Origin: Mucilaginibacter paludis DSM 18603
GTDB taxonomy: Bacteria; Bacteroidota; Bacteroidia; Sphingobacteriales; Sphingobacteriaceae
Direction of reading: 5' to 3'
DNA length: 64,000 nt
NCBI RefSeq assembly: GCF_000166195.2
Contig: NZ_CM001403.1
Coordinates: 558,001-622,000, forward strand
The notes beneath the pieces were generated by a model. It saw only the letters and a list, made by a program, of their open reading frames with translations. It did not search any database and had not been told where the DNA came from. The translations under genes and the position numbers were made by a program. Positions 16,931 through 25,146 of the stretch are shown piece after piece. The first letter of the stretch is position 1. The number at the start of each line of letters is the position of its first letter.

Positions 16931-17016
16931 TTCTCACTCCCCGAACAATAATATATAGTTAGTTTTTCGGGGCTCTTAAATGCCTTAATTTAACGTATTT
17001 TACGTTGGCTGAAAAA

Positions 17017-17184
17017 TTAAATATATTCAGAACTTATAAAAAATTCCGGCCAGTTATCCAATATGATTTGGCGGTTTCCTCCATCTGCAAATTGGAATAG
17101 CTGAAATAAAGTAATCGTAAATTTATTAAGATTCAATTTTTCGTTACCTATCCATCTATCATATAGACATTTTTCGTTTGCCAT
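17017..17184 (-). CDS. Small hypothetical protein (55 aa), end of element operon
   Basis: MANEKCLYDRWIGNEKLNLN then a Phe/Gln-rich helix and NWPEFF near the C-terminus. It starts 10 bases after the 126-aa gene in the same direction. No family is recognised; composition and position favour a real gene. Confidence 0.5.
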   Translation of the reverse strand: MANEKCLYDRWIGNEKLNLNKFTITLFQLFQFADGGNRQIILDNWPEFFISSEYI

Positions 17185-17194
17185 GATTTAAACA

Positions 17195-17575
17195 TTAAGC
17201 GTTAAACAATAATTCTACGGCCAGTTTAAATTTCTCGTCTTCGCTATTGTGCTGCGCATACTTAACGATACGGTCATTTACAAAAAGCACCGTATAGTCA
17301 AACGAACTAAACAACCGGTCTGAAAATACCTTACTGCTTTTAACTAAACTTGAACGGTACTTATTTATCCGTTCCTCTACCTGTTCGGATAACTGTAGCC
17401 ACATATCAAAGGTCATTAAACCAAAGTCCCATGTTTTGCGGTGTTGCTCCTGATTGGTTTTCAGGTCGGCGCACACTATTATTATGCGGTCTAACAGATA
17501 GGGTATTTCATCAGGAAAAAGCTCGTGTAACAGTTTGGCTTTATCGGCATTAGTGAGATTTCTTAAATTTTTCAT
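17195..17575 (-). CDS. Conserved hypothetical mobile-element protein (126 aa)
   Basis: An alpha-helical, soluble-looking protein (NADKAKLLHELFPDEIPYLL..., WDFGLMTFDMWLQLSEQVEERI). It follows the 102-aa gene with a single base between stop and start, so the two are co-transcribed. The function is unknown; position in the DUF932/DUF3560 operon suggests an element maintenance role. Confidence 0.65.
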   Translation of the reverse strand: MKNLRNLTNADKAKLLHELFPDEIPYLLDRIIIVCADLKTNQEQHRKTWDFGLMTFDMWLQLSEQVEERINKYRSSLVKSSKVFSDRLFSSFDYTVLFVNDRIVKYAQHNSEDEKFKLAVELLFNA

Positions 17576-17576
17576 T

Positions 17577-17885
17577 TTATTGTTTTTTTGGTAAGCGGTT
17601 TAGTTCCTTTTCATAATCATCAGGTATCGGGGGCGGGTATTCGTTTAAGCTGACCTTTACAGATGCTCCGTCCTTATCAAAAGCGAATGCAATGCTTTTG
17701 GCTTTCACGTAGTTGATAGTCAGTATTTCACATTTTCGCTTTTTCAGGATGGTATAAGCATCGAATAAGGCGGTGCTATAACTGATACCTATTCCTGCGA
17801 TATGATGATTTTTATATTGCTTTCCGTTCTTCTTTCGGACGGTAAGGGCAAAATCATATTCATAACATATTGTTAATTCTTCCAT
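17577..17885 (-). CDS. Conserved hypothetical mobile-element protein (102 aa)
   Basis: A small beta-rich protein (LTICYEYDFALTVRKKNGKQ...ISYSTALFDAYTILKKR) with a proline-rich tail (EYPPPIPDDYEKEL). No recognised domain. It is the first gene after the hairpin at 17900-17924. Confidence 0.65.
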   Translation of the reverse strand: MEELTICYEYDFALTVRKKNGKQYKNHHIAGIGISYSTALFDAYTILKKRKCEILTINYVKAKSIAFAFDKDGASVKVSLNEYPPPIPDDYEKELNRLPKKQ

Positions 17886-17899
17886 TGCATTAAAGTTGA

Positions 17900-17924
17900 A
17901 TAAGGCGGGACTGGCCCGCCTTAT
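17900..17924 (-). terminator. Hairpin after the DUF932 gene
   Basis: A 10-bp perfect stem ATAAGGCGGG / CCCGCCTTAT with loop ACTGG, 5 bases past the DUF932 stop. It lacks a long T run, so partial readthrough into the 102-aa gene is possible. Confidence 0.55.
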
Positions 17925-17928
17925 GGAA

Positions 17929-19061
17929 TTAATTAAGTATCAGCGCATCCGTGCCGTGTTTGGCAAAATCTGTACAAAGGTCAAAGGCGGTCTGCCCCCT
18001 TTGAGAACCTGTGCCGTACATGATGCTTTTAAACTTGCTTTCTTCATCCCTGAAATTGCGGACGTTCTGAAAATAGCCTGTTACGCTTATGCAAAGCTTT
18101 GCATAAGTATTATTATGTAAAGTGATATTGTAAAGTAGGAAGCCAAACACAGCTGTTTAACCCCTCTTTATGATGTTGCTTTACATAATCTTTTACTTTT
18201 CATAATGATACTGTTGTACGCTCCGAATAGTGTTCCTTTTGTGGTAAGTTCCTGCTGACTATTTGCGGTCATGGCGTAATCAAAAACACTGCTCACCATG
18301 TTGTTATAATGACTTGATAACTCGGCCTCCCTGCCTGTTTTAAGTTTTTGGTAGGTTTCCTTATTGGGAATCATGGCTAACTGTATCAGCCGTTTTACAT
18401 GCGGGTCGGTAATTTTAATCCTTGCCCATCGATTAAATATCGCCTCCAGTTCAACGGTCAGTTGGTCGGATAACCCTAAAATCTTATGTGCGCTTTTTAG
18501 TTTTTCCTCTGCGCTCGCGGTATGCCTGATATATACGGCATTAGAACAGTTTCGTAAAGCAGCGTTAAGCGTATTTGAACACCAGATGCGCACGGGTGTA
18601 AATGCAATAGTTATGCAACCCGTTCCATTGTGGGTTGACGTCAGAAACAAATAATTGTCGATTAAATCTTCCCGGCCAACACGAATATGCCCGGGCAACT
18701 TGGCGGTAACAAATATGGTTTCCCCATAGCCCAATGCCCCGGCAGTCTCATATTTTATCAGATTTTTACCCCCTGCGATACCATCGAAAATATCAAACGC
18801 CTTTGTATTCTGAATTACGGCATAATCACTGCCAATTTTATCCCCTAAAATCGCCTCGGTATCGGTACGATAGGTAAAATAGCTGTTATCAGATATGACA
18901 TTTATGCCACTCGGCAACGAATGAGTATTGGGATGTTTTACGACTTCAAAATCTAAACCTGCTTCCTGTATAGCTTCTGCGCTCGTTGCGTTGTTTGAAA
19001 TTGTTGTGCCTATCACATTCCACACTTTGGGCTTAACCAGGCTGTTATTTATAGTTGTCAT
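17929..19061 (-). pseudogene. DUF932 (phage/plasmid-like) gene split by a 125-bp insertion
   Basis: The first 283 or so residues (VWNVIGTTISNNATSAEAIQ..., TSTHNGTGCITIAFTPVRIW, CSNTLNAAL) are a clear DUF932 protein. The frame is lost at 18210 after GAYNS and runs to a stop at 18168-18170. The missing C-terminus (VTGYFQNVRNF, then FKSIMYGTG, ending ALILN) is encoded at 17929-18085. Deleting 18086-18210 restores AAC-AGC-GTA-ACA-GGC, giving GAYNSVTGYFQN, as expected for the family. DUF932 proteins are common on plasmids, phages and conjugative elements, with unknown function. The disruption is a frameshift (125 is not a multiple of 3). Confidence 0.85.
18086..18210. mobile_element. 125-bp palindrome-rich insert (MITE-like) in the DUF932 gene
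   Basis: The left end is a perfect 22-base palindrome CTTATGCAAAG|CTTTGCATAAG (18086-18107). Inner arms ATTATGTAAAG and CTTTACATAAT are inverted, and the right end read inward begins TATCATTATGAAAAG. There is no ORF of transposase size. Its limits are set by where the host reading frame resumes, so the element length is well supported; the transposition mechanism is not. Confidence 0.65.
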
Positions 19062-19087
19062 GTTATTAAATCTTAAAAGTGAAATAA

Positions 19088-19867
19088 TCAGTTGCTTAAT
19101 CTTTCGGCTATGCTTTCAGCCGAATACAAGGCTTGCCTGCTGATATGTCGCTGCCATGCGCCCTCTGTGGGTGCCCACCTGAAACCGTGCGCCTTTAAAA
19201 GCTGTCTCACTTCCGCGCTCGGCTTACCGCCAAAAATGATTTGCAAACGGTTGGCTTCGGTATTCTCAAAAATGCGTACGCCGTTAATAGTCTTATCGGT
19301 TGCGGCTTTGGTGGCCTGCGTTTTCAATTGATTGATACGCTGTTCTATCCGGCGTATATTGGCGCTGTTATTGGTCAGTTCATAGTGTGGGTAGCCCTTG
19401 CCAAATACCCGACCGCTCCGGTTTATTTCCTCCCATAGCTGTTCTGTACCCAACGTCAGTTTTAAAAAAGCGGCTTTGTCCTGTTTTTTAATACACTTAT
19501 TGGCAGCTTTCATAAACTCCTGTGCCGTTTTGAGGTTGTTTAATTTTTCTGTCAGTTTTTCTACGGCTTCGGGGTCGTCTGAAAAAATCGCGTTGTTACT
19601 TGCTATGCTTTCGGCTTTGTCGGTATAGTATGCTGCTTTGTCGGTGCATTCTATACCCTTGCGAAAAGTACCCCTCATTTTTTCCCTATAATTACGGTCG
19701 CGTTTTTCTGAATGGTGGCCAATTAAAATGGGCTGGCCGGGGGGGATAATACTGGCCATTTCATCGGACTTTTTAAAAAGTCGGTTGGCTTCATTCTCAT
19801 TTTTTATTGCTCGGTTCTTCGCGTTATTAATACGCCTTTCCCTGCGTTCTTCAAAATCGTGTTTCAT
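19088..19867 (-). CDS. DUF3560-family mobile-element protein
   Basis: 259 residues. The N-terminal half is strongly basic and helical (MKHDFEERRERRINNAKNRA), with the block PPGQPILIGHHSEKRDRNYR that marks DUF3560 proteins, a coiled-coil centre and the C-terminal unit GVRIFENTEANRLQIIFGG...LLKAHGFRWAPTEGAWQR. Found on plasmids and conjugative elements; role unknown, possibly DNA-associated. Its ATG overlaps the stop of the preceding small gene (ATGA). Confidence 0.8.
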   Translation of the reverse strand: MKHDFEERRERRINNAKNRAIKNENEANRLFKKSDEMASIIPPGQPILIGHHSEKRDRNYREKMRGTFRKGIECTDKAAYYTDKAESIASNNAIFSDDPEAVEKLTEKLNNLKTAQEFMKAANKCIKKQDKAAFLKLTLGTEQLWEEINRSGRVFGKGYPHYELTNNSANIRRIEQRINQLKTQATKAATDKTINGVRIFENTEANRLQIIFGGKPSAEVRQLLKAHGFRWAPTEGAWQRHISRQALYSAESIAERLSN

Positions 19868-20034
19868 TTTCTTTTGGTTCTTAAATCCATGATCTTACTG
19901 TCAATTACCTTTACATTCTTGCTATTCATGATGGTGAAAATTGTATTTCGCTGTACATCGCTTATAGCATCCTGTATGTTCCTGTGGTTAGTATTAATTA
20001 CCACTTTGATCAATAAATAAACTGTGTCTTTCAT
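19864..20034 (-). CDS. Small hypothetical protein (56 aa)
   Basis: MKDTVYLLIKVVINTNHRNI then a helix ending MDLRTKRK. It lies between the 42-aa and DUF3560 genes on the same strand, 5 bases after the first and overlapping the second by 4 bases (ATGA). The tight packing supports a real, translationally coupled gene. The function is unknown. Confidence 0.6.
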   Translation of the reverse strand: MKDTVYLLIKVVINTNHRNIQDAISDVQRNTIFTIMNSKNVKVIDSKIMDLRTKRK

Positions 20035-20039
20035 GGCAA

Positions 20040-20168
20040 TCAATAATTGAAGCCGTTTAAAAACTCGGTATATTCCAACTGGAACGCTGCCGGATTTTCA
20101 TGGGCTAAGTTTTCCGCGTAACCATCCCAAAAAATTTGGTTGGTCAATTCAATAAATAACTCCAACAT
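20040..20168 (-). CDS. Short conserved mobile-element protein (42 aa)
   Basis: The ATG at 20168 gives a product aligning end to end with the 51-aa protein at 4764-4919 (ELFIELT.Q.F..GYAE.LAH..P.AFQ.E...FLN). The longer upstream extension to 20240 overlaps the hairpin and is not conserved. Paired with the 196-aa gene as in the left copy of the module. Confidence 0.6.
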   Translation of the reverse strand: MLELFIELTNQIFWDGYAENLAHENPAAFQLEYTEFLNGFNY

Positions 20169-20203
20169 GTTTACAATTTTTAAAGGTTCAACCTTGTGAA
20201 ATT

Positions 20204-20236
20204 CGCCCTGTATATCGTTTGATACACAGGGCGTTT
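20204..20236 (-). terminator. Hairpin after the 196-aa gene
   Basis: CGCCCTGT (20204-20211) pairs with ACAGGGCG (20226-20233), within 14 bases of the stop codon. The left copy of the module has a terminator at the equivalent place. Confidence 0.5.
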
Positions 20237-20246
20237 TCATTATTAA

Positions 20247-20837
20247 TTAAACAGGAATAACTATTTCGGCCTCGATTTCGGCCAATTTTTCAACGCAAAG
20301 GCTGTTGACATACTGCGCTACATGCTCGATGATGTAGGCATTTTTGGTTACAAATTCGTTGCCGTCATCATCGTGTAAAACCAGTTCGCAACGGTAAAAT
20401 TTATTGCTGTCTGTTACGTCCCCGTCCTCGTTGGATGCGATAGTAAAAGTGTCGAGATTATCGATTGTGGCCCTTAGCTTGTCGCGCTGTGTGATTTTTT
20501 TGCTTAGGTCGCCGATCAACTTAACGGTGGTATCAAGGTTAAAAACAGGTCTTGCGATTATCTGCTCCTTAATCTCCTTTTTTGTTGGCTCTGCCTGTTT
20601 CACTTCGCCCCCTTTTGGGGTGGCAATAGTGTCTGCGGGTTGGTTATCCATTGTAACGCCGTTACCGGCCTTAGTTTCGGGTGCTTGGTTTTCCTCAACC
20701 TGCGGAGTTTGGGCAGGTGCTTTATCTTTATCAGCTTCATTGTTTTTTGCCTCCTTTCCTGTTACGCTTGGACGGATATTGTTTTTCACTTCGCTGTTGT
20801 TTTTAGCTTTTGCGCTTCCTATTACTGTAGTTTTCAT
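20247..20837 (-). CDS. Mobile-element protein of unknown function (paralog of the 198-aa protein at 4.1-4.7 kb)
   Basis: 196 residues, with a disordered Lys/Asn/Glu/Pro-rich N-terminal half (SVTGKEAKNNEADKDKAPAQ) and an ordered C-terminal domain (FNLDTTVKLIGDLSKKITQR ... EIEAEIVIPV). It heads the minus-strand operon that runs to 17017. See the 4102-4698 entry for the shared blocks. No catalytic motif is seen. Confidence 0.75.
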   Translation of the reverse strand: MKTTVIGSAKAKNNSEVKNNIRPSVTGKEAKNNEADKDKAPAQTPQVEENQAPETKAGNGVTMDNQPADTIATPKGGEVKQAEPTKKEIKEQIIARPVFNLDTTVKLIGDLSKKITQRDKLRATIDNLDTFTIASNEDGDVTDSNKFYRCELVLHDDDGNEFVTKNAYIIEHVAQYVNSLCVEKLAEIEAEIVIPV

Positions 20838-21432
20838 GATTTCTAATTTTTAAATTGTTTTTAACTGAATGGATTAATTGCCCCGTAGGGCGTGTGCCGG
20901 GTGTCAGCCGTGGCGACCTGTCGCCACGCTGTGGGTTGTGCGGGGGGCTTCTGCTTTTTCTTCTTTTTGCTGCGTTCATGGTTTTTGCTCTTAGTAAGTC
21001 ACCATCGGCATGCGCCTCCGGTGGCTTTTTATTGAGCAACTCACCTGAATACGGCAGTCTGAAGGGCAAGACTTTGCGAAAAAAAATACGACCTGAGCGC
21101 AGCGAGGGTGGAGATTTTTTTTCAGCAAACCCGTAGGGCCCTGGTCTTGACATTCAGATCTGCCGTTCAGAAATTTGCTTTGTAAAAAGCCAGTGGAGTA
21201 AAATGAATAAGCATATAAGGAGTTACAGATGACTTATAAAAGGGCGGGAAAATAAAATATGGGTGCGAACAGCAACCCGTATTTCTGTTGCAGTGAAGCG
21301 GCTGAATGCAGGTACGAAATGAAGCGGCTGATGCTGCTGATGTTAAAAATAAATTAGGATGTCCCGCTTTTAAATATTTTTGTGGTGTAAATTTGTTAGA
21401 TAGCTAAATGTCGTATACCTAACCTCTTAGAT
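20838..21432. other. Non-coding, GC-rich structured region upstream of the 196-aa gene
   Basis: About 600 bases. A hairpin GTGGCGA-CCTG-TCGCCAC lies near 20909-20926, and the region to 21140 is GC-rich compared with the rest. Open frames on both strands here overlap one another and have low-complexity products, so I do not call a gene. It probably holds the operon promoter and a structured leader on the minus strand, and the promoter of the gene at 21433 on the plus strand. Confidence 0.45.
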
Positions 21433-22185
21433 ATGTCGGAACTAAAAGAACATTTGTATTTCTTACTTGAGGATAATATTGAGTATAATCCTGCCTTTGA
21501 CATTTTTAAAGCTGAAGACGACTTTGAAGATACAAACACATGGGCGGAAGAGGTTGATGATAATGTCATCGATATAGATGAAGATTTTATTATCGACGTA
21601 TTGGTCGAAACAGATAATCCGATTCTGATTTATAGCTCATGTATCACTTTAATGGCCGTTGGTACGGCATACGCGCTGCCTGCTTTGCTTTGGAAAGAGA
21701 AAGCGGCGGCTCCCCATATACAAGCTGAAATCCGTACGACTATCGACGCTATTCAGACACGAACCGAAATAACAGCGGAACAAATCAGTGTGATTAACAG
21801 CACAGGATTTAGCCAGATCAGGTGGAACAAAAGCGCCCTGACTTTCTTTTGTATATTCAATGTGATAACGATGTCATTGGGGGTGGATATAGAAGATCAA
21901 GAAACAGAGGCGCTGGGCGATTTTTTGATCGGTGAATTAGGTGTAAATATGGATGGCTTCCATTCGATCAGGGACTTTAGGATTTGCCACATGGAAACTG
22001 ATGCTTATTTTAATGAAATGATCCGGTATGATAAATTATTAAGATCTGAAAGAGAGGTACGCGATATTTTAACAGGTACTGAGATTGAGGAAAGTCAGGA
22101 AAGTGAACTGAAGGAGTTTTATACGGAATTAATGACTGAGTTTTTAAATATTCAGGTGGTCAAAGCTTTTGGTAAGAATTTTTAG
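21433..22185 (+). CDS. Acidic hypothetical protein (250 aa), paralog of the 22817-23542 product
   Basis: A strongly acidic N-terminus (FKAEDDFEDTNTWAEEVDDN) is followed by helices. It shares with the gene at 22817 a cluster of blocks: a Leu-Ala-rich helix before PALLWK / PTLMAF, a segment FFCIFNVITMSLG..IEDQE / FVVCLNGLMGNEDLFEGE, and HSIRDFRICHME / HSFRELRLCTPE. No known domain is recognised. Both proteins look cytoplasmic. Confidence 0.65.
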   Translation: MSELKEHLYFLLEDNIEYNPAFDIFKAEDDFEDTNTWAEEVDDNVIDIDEDFIIDVLVETDNPILIYSSCITLMAVGTAYALPALLWKEKAAAPHIQAEIRTTIDAIQTRTEITAEQISVINSTGFSQIRWNKSALTFFCIFNVITMSLGVDIEDQETEALGDFLIGELGVNMDGFHSIRDFRICHMETDAYFNEMIRYDKLLRSEREVRDILTGTEIEESQESELKEFYTELMTEFLNIQVVKAFGKNF

Positions 22186-22322
22186 GTGTGCTAAAACAAT
22201 TTGGGCACACTGTCTAATTATAAGTAATCAAAAAGGCCCTGGCAATAGTTTTAATTATTAAAAAATGAATTATGAATATGTCTGAACTGACAAATTATTA
22301 ATCACTTTTTGGATTTATCTCA

Positions 22323-22418
22323 ATGAGGAAAAGAGAATTTATCATTATTATCATATTGATTGTTATGTTAACCTTGTTTCAGGAATTGGGCTTCAGGCGT
22401 CACCTTTTCAATTATTGA
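22323..22418 (+). CDS. Possible 31-aa membrane peptide
   Basis: MRKREF then an unbroken hydrophobic run (IIIIILIVMLTLF) and a short tail. It ends 4 bases before the ATG of the 116-aa gene. Basic-start, single-helix peptides of this size include small regulators and type I toxins, but nothing beyond composition and position supports it. It may be chance. Confidence 0.3.
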   Translation: MRKREFIIIIILIVMLTLFQELGFRRHLFNY

Positions 22419-22422
22419 CACT

Positions 22423-22773
22423 ATGTATCCCAATCCCCATATTCTACCAAATGCGGGTGTATATCTGAAACACCTGCCTGGCGATAGTTCTCATGTTGAA
22501 TATTTTATATTACGTCCGGACTTATTAGTCGAATGGTCAATTTTAGCAACAGATGGCAACGATATTGTTGCAAAGGAAATGCGGGGAAATTGGGCTATTG
22601 GTGAATACAGACTGATGATCGTGTTAATGGATGATGAAAATGGAGAGTCTTACACAGAGCGTTATATTCGTGACGGCCAGGATTGGCGATTAGAGGAAGA
22701 CCAGGCAATCGTTCTTGTTAAACGCAATCCAGCCGATGACATTAACGACAACATGTATTATGATCTGCGATAA
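22423..22773 (+). CDS. Hypothetical protein (116 aa)
   Basis: A soluble, acidic protein (MYPNPHILPNAGVYLKHLPG, WRLEEDQAIVLVKRNP) with a predicted beta-rich pattern. It lies between two paralogous genes on the same strand. No family is recognised. Confidence 0.5.
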   Translation: MYPNPHILPNAGVYLKHLPGDSSHVEYFILRPDLLVEWSILATDGNDIVAKEMRGNWAIGEYRLMIVLMDDENGESYTERYIRDGQDWRLEEDQAIVLVKRNPADDINDNMYYDLR

Positions 22774-22816
22774 AGGATAAAATCCTTAGTTTTGATATAG
22801 TGATACCATACCGCTT

Positions 22817-23542
22817 ATGGAAGACCCTAAAACATACCTAATCTTAGAAAGGCTGCTGAATGAGGGCTATAATGAAGAAAATGAAGCGGATGAATTGGAG
22901 TTACATAAAGCATTGCGTAAAACGGAAAGTATTTTTCTTTTCAGAACGATCTGCACTGCATTGGGAAACGGTGGCAGTTTGTTCGGGGTGCCTACCTTAA
23001 TGGCGTTTGCCATTGAGACAGGCCCGAAAGCGGTGGCAGCAAATAAGGCGATCAAAGCCATCAAAAAACGCGTTTCAAAAGATTCCGTTAAAGAGTTAAA
23101 GGATTTTTTCGTACCCGACTATTGGAAGACTGTATGGGTCGCGCCTAAAGAAAAATTTATCAGTTTTGTTGTTTGTCTGAATGGCCTGATGGGTAACGAA
23201 GATCTTTTTGAGGGTGAGCGCCTGGATGAACTTGGAGAAAAATTAGTAAAGGAAATAGTGATCGACCTTTCTCCTTATCACTCGTTTAGGGAGCTTCGTT
23301 TGTGTACCCCTGAAGTTAATACTGAGCAAGATTTGGAAGTTGTTTATTACAATTTTACCAACGAGGTCGTTTTAGAAACGGCTATAGCCGAAACTACTAT
23401 CACGATCAATTCGGACAGTCAGTTAGATGAAAATATTGTAAATATGCAATGTGATTACCTGTTGACGCGGTTAGGGTTGGATATTGAGGATGACCATTTC
23501 CGAATGATCTTGAAAGCCGCCAGTGTAATAAATCAGCCCTGA
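22817..23542 (+). CDS. Hypothetical protein (241 aa), paralog of the 21433-22185 product
   Basis: Helical and acidic, without membrane spans or signal. Conserved blocks shared with the first copy are listed there. An extra C-terminal segment (NIVNMQCDYLLTRLGLDIED) repeats the LG.DIED phrase. A strong terminator follows. The pair with small genes between them looks like cargo of the conjugative element. Confidence 0.65.
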   Translation: MEDPKTYLILERLLNEGYNEENEADELELHKALRKTESIFLFRTICTALGNGGSLFGVPTLMAFAIETGPKAVAANKAIKAIKKRVSKDSVKELKDFFVPDYWKTVWVAPKEKFISFVVCLNGLMGNEDLFEGERLDELGEKLVKEIVIDLSPYHSFRELRLCTPEVNTEQDLEVVYYNFTNEVVLETAIAETTITINSDSQLDENIVNMQCDYLLTRLGLDIEDDHFRMILKAASVINQP

Positions 23543-23569
23543 GATTATTATTTATTCTCATAAAGCATA

Positions 23570-23600
23570 AAAGGCCCGGTCAAACGACCGGGCCTTTCTT
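23570..23600. terminator. Bidirectional intrinsic terminator
   Basis: A 12-bp perfect GC-rich stem AAAGGCCCGGTC / GACCGGGCCTTT with loop AAAC between convergent genes. Confidence 0.9.
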
Positions 23601-23610
23601 AAATTAAAGA

Positions 23611-23784
23611 TCAGGCTCTCTTTTTTGAACTAACATCCTGACGGATTTCCTGTGCTGTAACCTTGATTTCCTGTAAAGCCTTGCGGAGCCTGGTGCCGGC
23701 TGCGCTGTTCCCTTTTTCATAAAACTTTGCGGCATCAACTTCTGCCGAAGCAACCAACTCTTTCAATTTTGCGATAGTACTCAT
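23611..23784 (-). CDS. Histone H1-like (Hc1-type) small protein
   Basis: 57 residues: MSTIAKLKELVASAEVDAAK, then a 'GNSAAGTRLRKALQEIKVTA' type segment and a basic tail SSKKRA. It is a paralog of the product at 80-253. Likely a nucleoid-binding protein carried by the element. It is the last gene at the left end of the transfer operon. Confidence 0.85.
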   Translation of the reverse strand: MSTIAKLKELVASAEVDAAKFYEKGNSAAGTRLRKALQEIKVTAQEIRQDVSSKKRA

Positions 23785-23843
23785 AATGAAAAATTTTAAT
23801 ATAAATAATTTTGTTAATTGTTAATCATTTGAAACAATGGCGA

Positions 23844-25106
23844 TTAAACGCTTAAGCCCTGTTCCTGCTCTTTTTCCTTCGCCTTACCTACGTTGAGGTT
23901 TGTATTCAGCGACGGTTCTTTCAGGAACTGTTCCCTTTTTTCAGGTTTTCCATTATCCTGGAACATGTTGATCTGGCCATAACGCGGCACTGCCTCAATA
24001 TTCAATTTGATTTCCTGGCCGTCTTTCACCGTAGTAATTGCAGGACGGTTACCGTTTTGCAGGGATTCGACCAAAGCCGCCTTTTTTGCCGGGTCGTTCA
24101 GTTCCTTGATCTGGAACTTGTCCAGCACTTTTTCCAGGTCAAAACCGTAGGATGGTACATGGTATTGATTGGCAGTATAGTTCTGATAACGGTCTTTAGG
24201 ACTGTCCATGTCTAATTTTATCCAGGCTTTATATTCCCCCGCAGCATTGACGAGATCATCACGGTAAACCGCGCGTCCCTGCATCAGGTTGGCACCCTGC
24301 TCGGCGGTGAAGCCCTTACCGCGATCTATATAAAAAGTTTGCGTTCTGGCCGGGCTGCGGAATGGCACCTGAAATTCTTTGGCTACGTAGTTGATCTTCC
24401 CTTTTTCCATTTTGGCCAATTCTGTTTTATGCGCGGCATCCTTTCCAGCGGCCAATACACTATCGCCTTTTTGTTCCTTAAAGAAACTGATGGCCTCGTG
24501 CATGTGTTCAAAGGGTTTAACCAGATTTTTGCCTGCGGCATTGGGGTTGGGCGATATGACCATATATTTTTGACCTTCTTCCAACGGTTTCGCCGTGTTC
24601 AGCGTGGCTTCAAACTTGTTGAAGTAATAGTTCTCGGACTGGCCGGACTGCTTGAAATGCAGCGTTAAATCGACCTGCCCCCTGGTGCCCTTAATTTTGT
24701 CATTTAGGTAAAATTCAGGCACTCCCTTTTCCATTTGCTGCTGCATGGCCGCAATGGTTTTGTCGCTGAAGCGAAGCTTTGTTAATTCTCCTTTCAGCGT
24801 TTCCAGATTGTTGTAATTCATAATTTCTTCTTTTGAAAGTTTATTAACTTGTTTTAATTCATCTAATAATTGGTCAACATGCCGGTAGTAAACAGGATAC
24901 CCTTCCCATGCCGACAGGTAATTCAGCCCTGCTTTGGCTTTCCATTCATCCAGCGCTTCTCCAAGCGTGTCGAAAAATTGAAACTGGTGAGGCTGTAATT
25001 GCATGTCGGTTGGGTGCATTTCAAATACGACATAGGGAAGCCCTATATCCTGTGCATCTTCCAGCATCCGAATTATTGCCCCTGCATATCGCGTTTCCAA
25101 ATTCAT
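23844..25106 (-). CDS. Conjugative-element protein with DUF3945-like repeats
   Basis: 420 residues from the ATG at 25106; a TTG 24 bases upstream is a weaker start. The centre carries the VDLTLHFKQSG...YYFNKFEATL block and later FRSPARTQTFYIDRGKGFTA and GREVY-like repeats, all typical of the DUF3945/DUF4099 proteins that accompany Bacteroidota conjugative elements. The C-terminus is Glu/Gln/Lys-rich. It follows traM where traN is expected. The role is unknown. Confidence 0.65.
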   Translation of the reverse strand: MNLETRYAGAIIRMLEDAQDIGLPYVVFEMHPTDMQLQPHQFQFFDTLGEALDEWKAKAGLNYLSAWEGYPVYYRHVDQLLDELKQVNKLSKEEIMNYNNLETLKGELTKLRFSDKTIAAMQQQMEKGVPEFYLNDKIKGTRGQVDLTLHFKQSGQSENYYFNKFEATLNTAKPLEEGQKYMVISPNPNAAGKNLVKPFEHMHEAISFFKEQKGDSVLAAGKDAAHKTELAKMEKGKINYVAKEFQVPFRSPARTQTFYIDRGKGFTAEQGANLMQGRAVYRDDLVNAAGEYKAWIKLDMDSPKDRYQNYTANQYHVPSYGFDLEKVLDKFQIKELNDPAKKAALVESLQNGNRPAITTVKDGQEIKLNIEAVPRYGQINMFQDNGKPEKREQFLKEPSLNTNLNVGKAKEKEQEQGLSV

Positions 25107-25146
25107 ATCCACGCTAATTTTGGTGATCAATCAATGCTTAACCCTG

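Noticed and set aside
17929..18150. Independent 73-aa gene after DUF932
   Set aside because: Its sequence from VTGYFQNVRNF on continues the DUF932 protein; it is the severed C-terminus after a 125-bp insertion, not a separate gene.
20803..21153. Overlapping open frames on both strands (about 90-116 codons) upstream of the 196-aa gene
   Set aside because: Each lies on top of the other and of a hairpin-rich leader, with low-complexity Arg/Pro/Ser-rich products; base composition explains the open frames.
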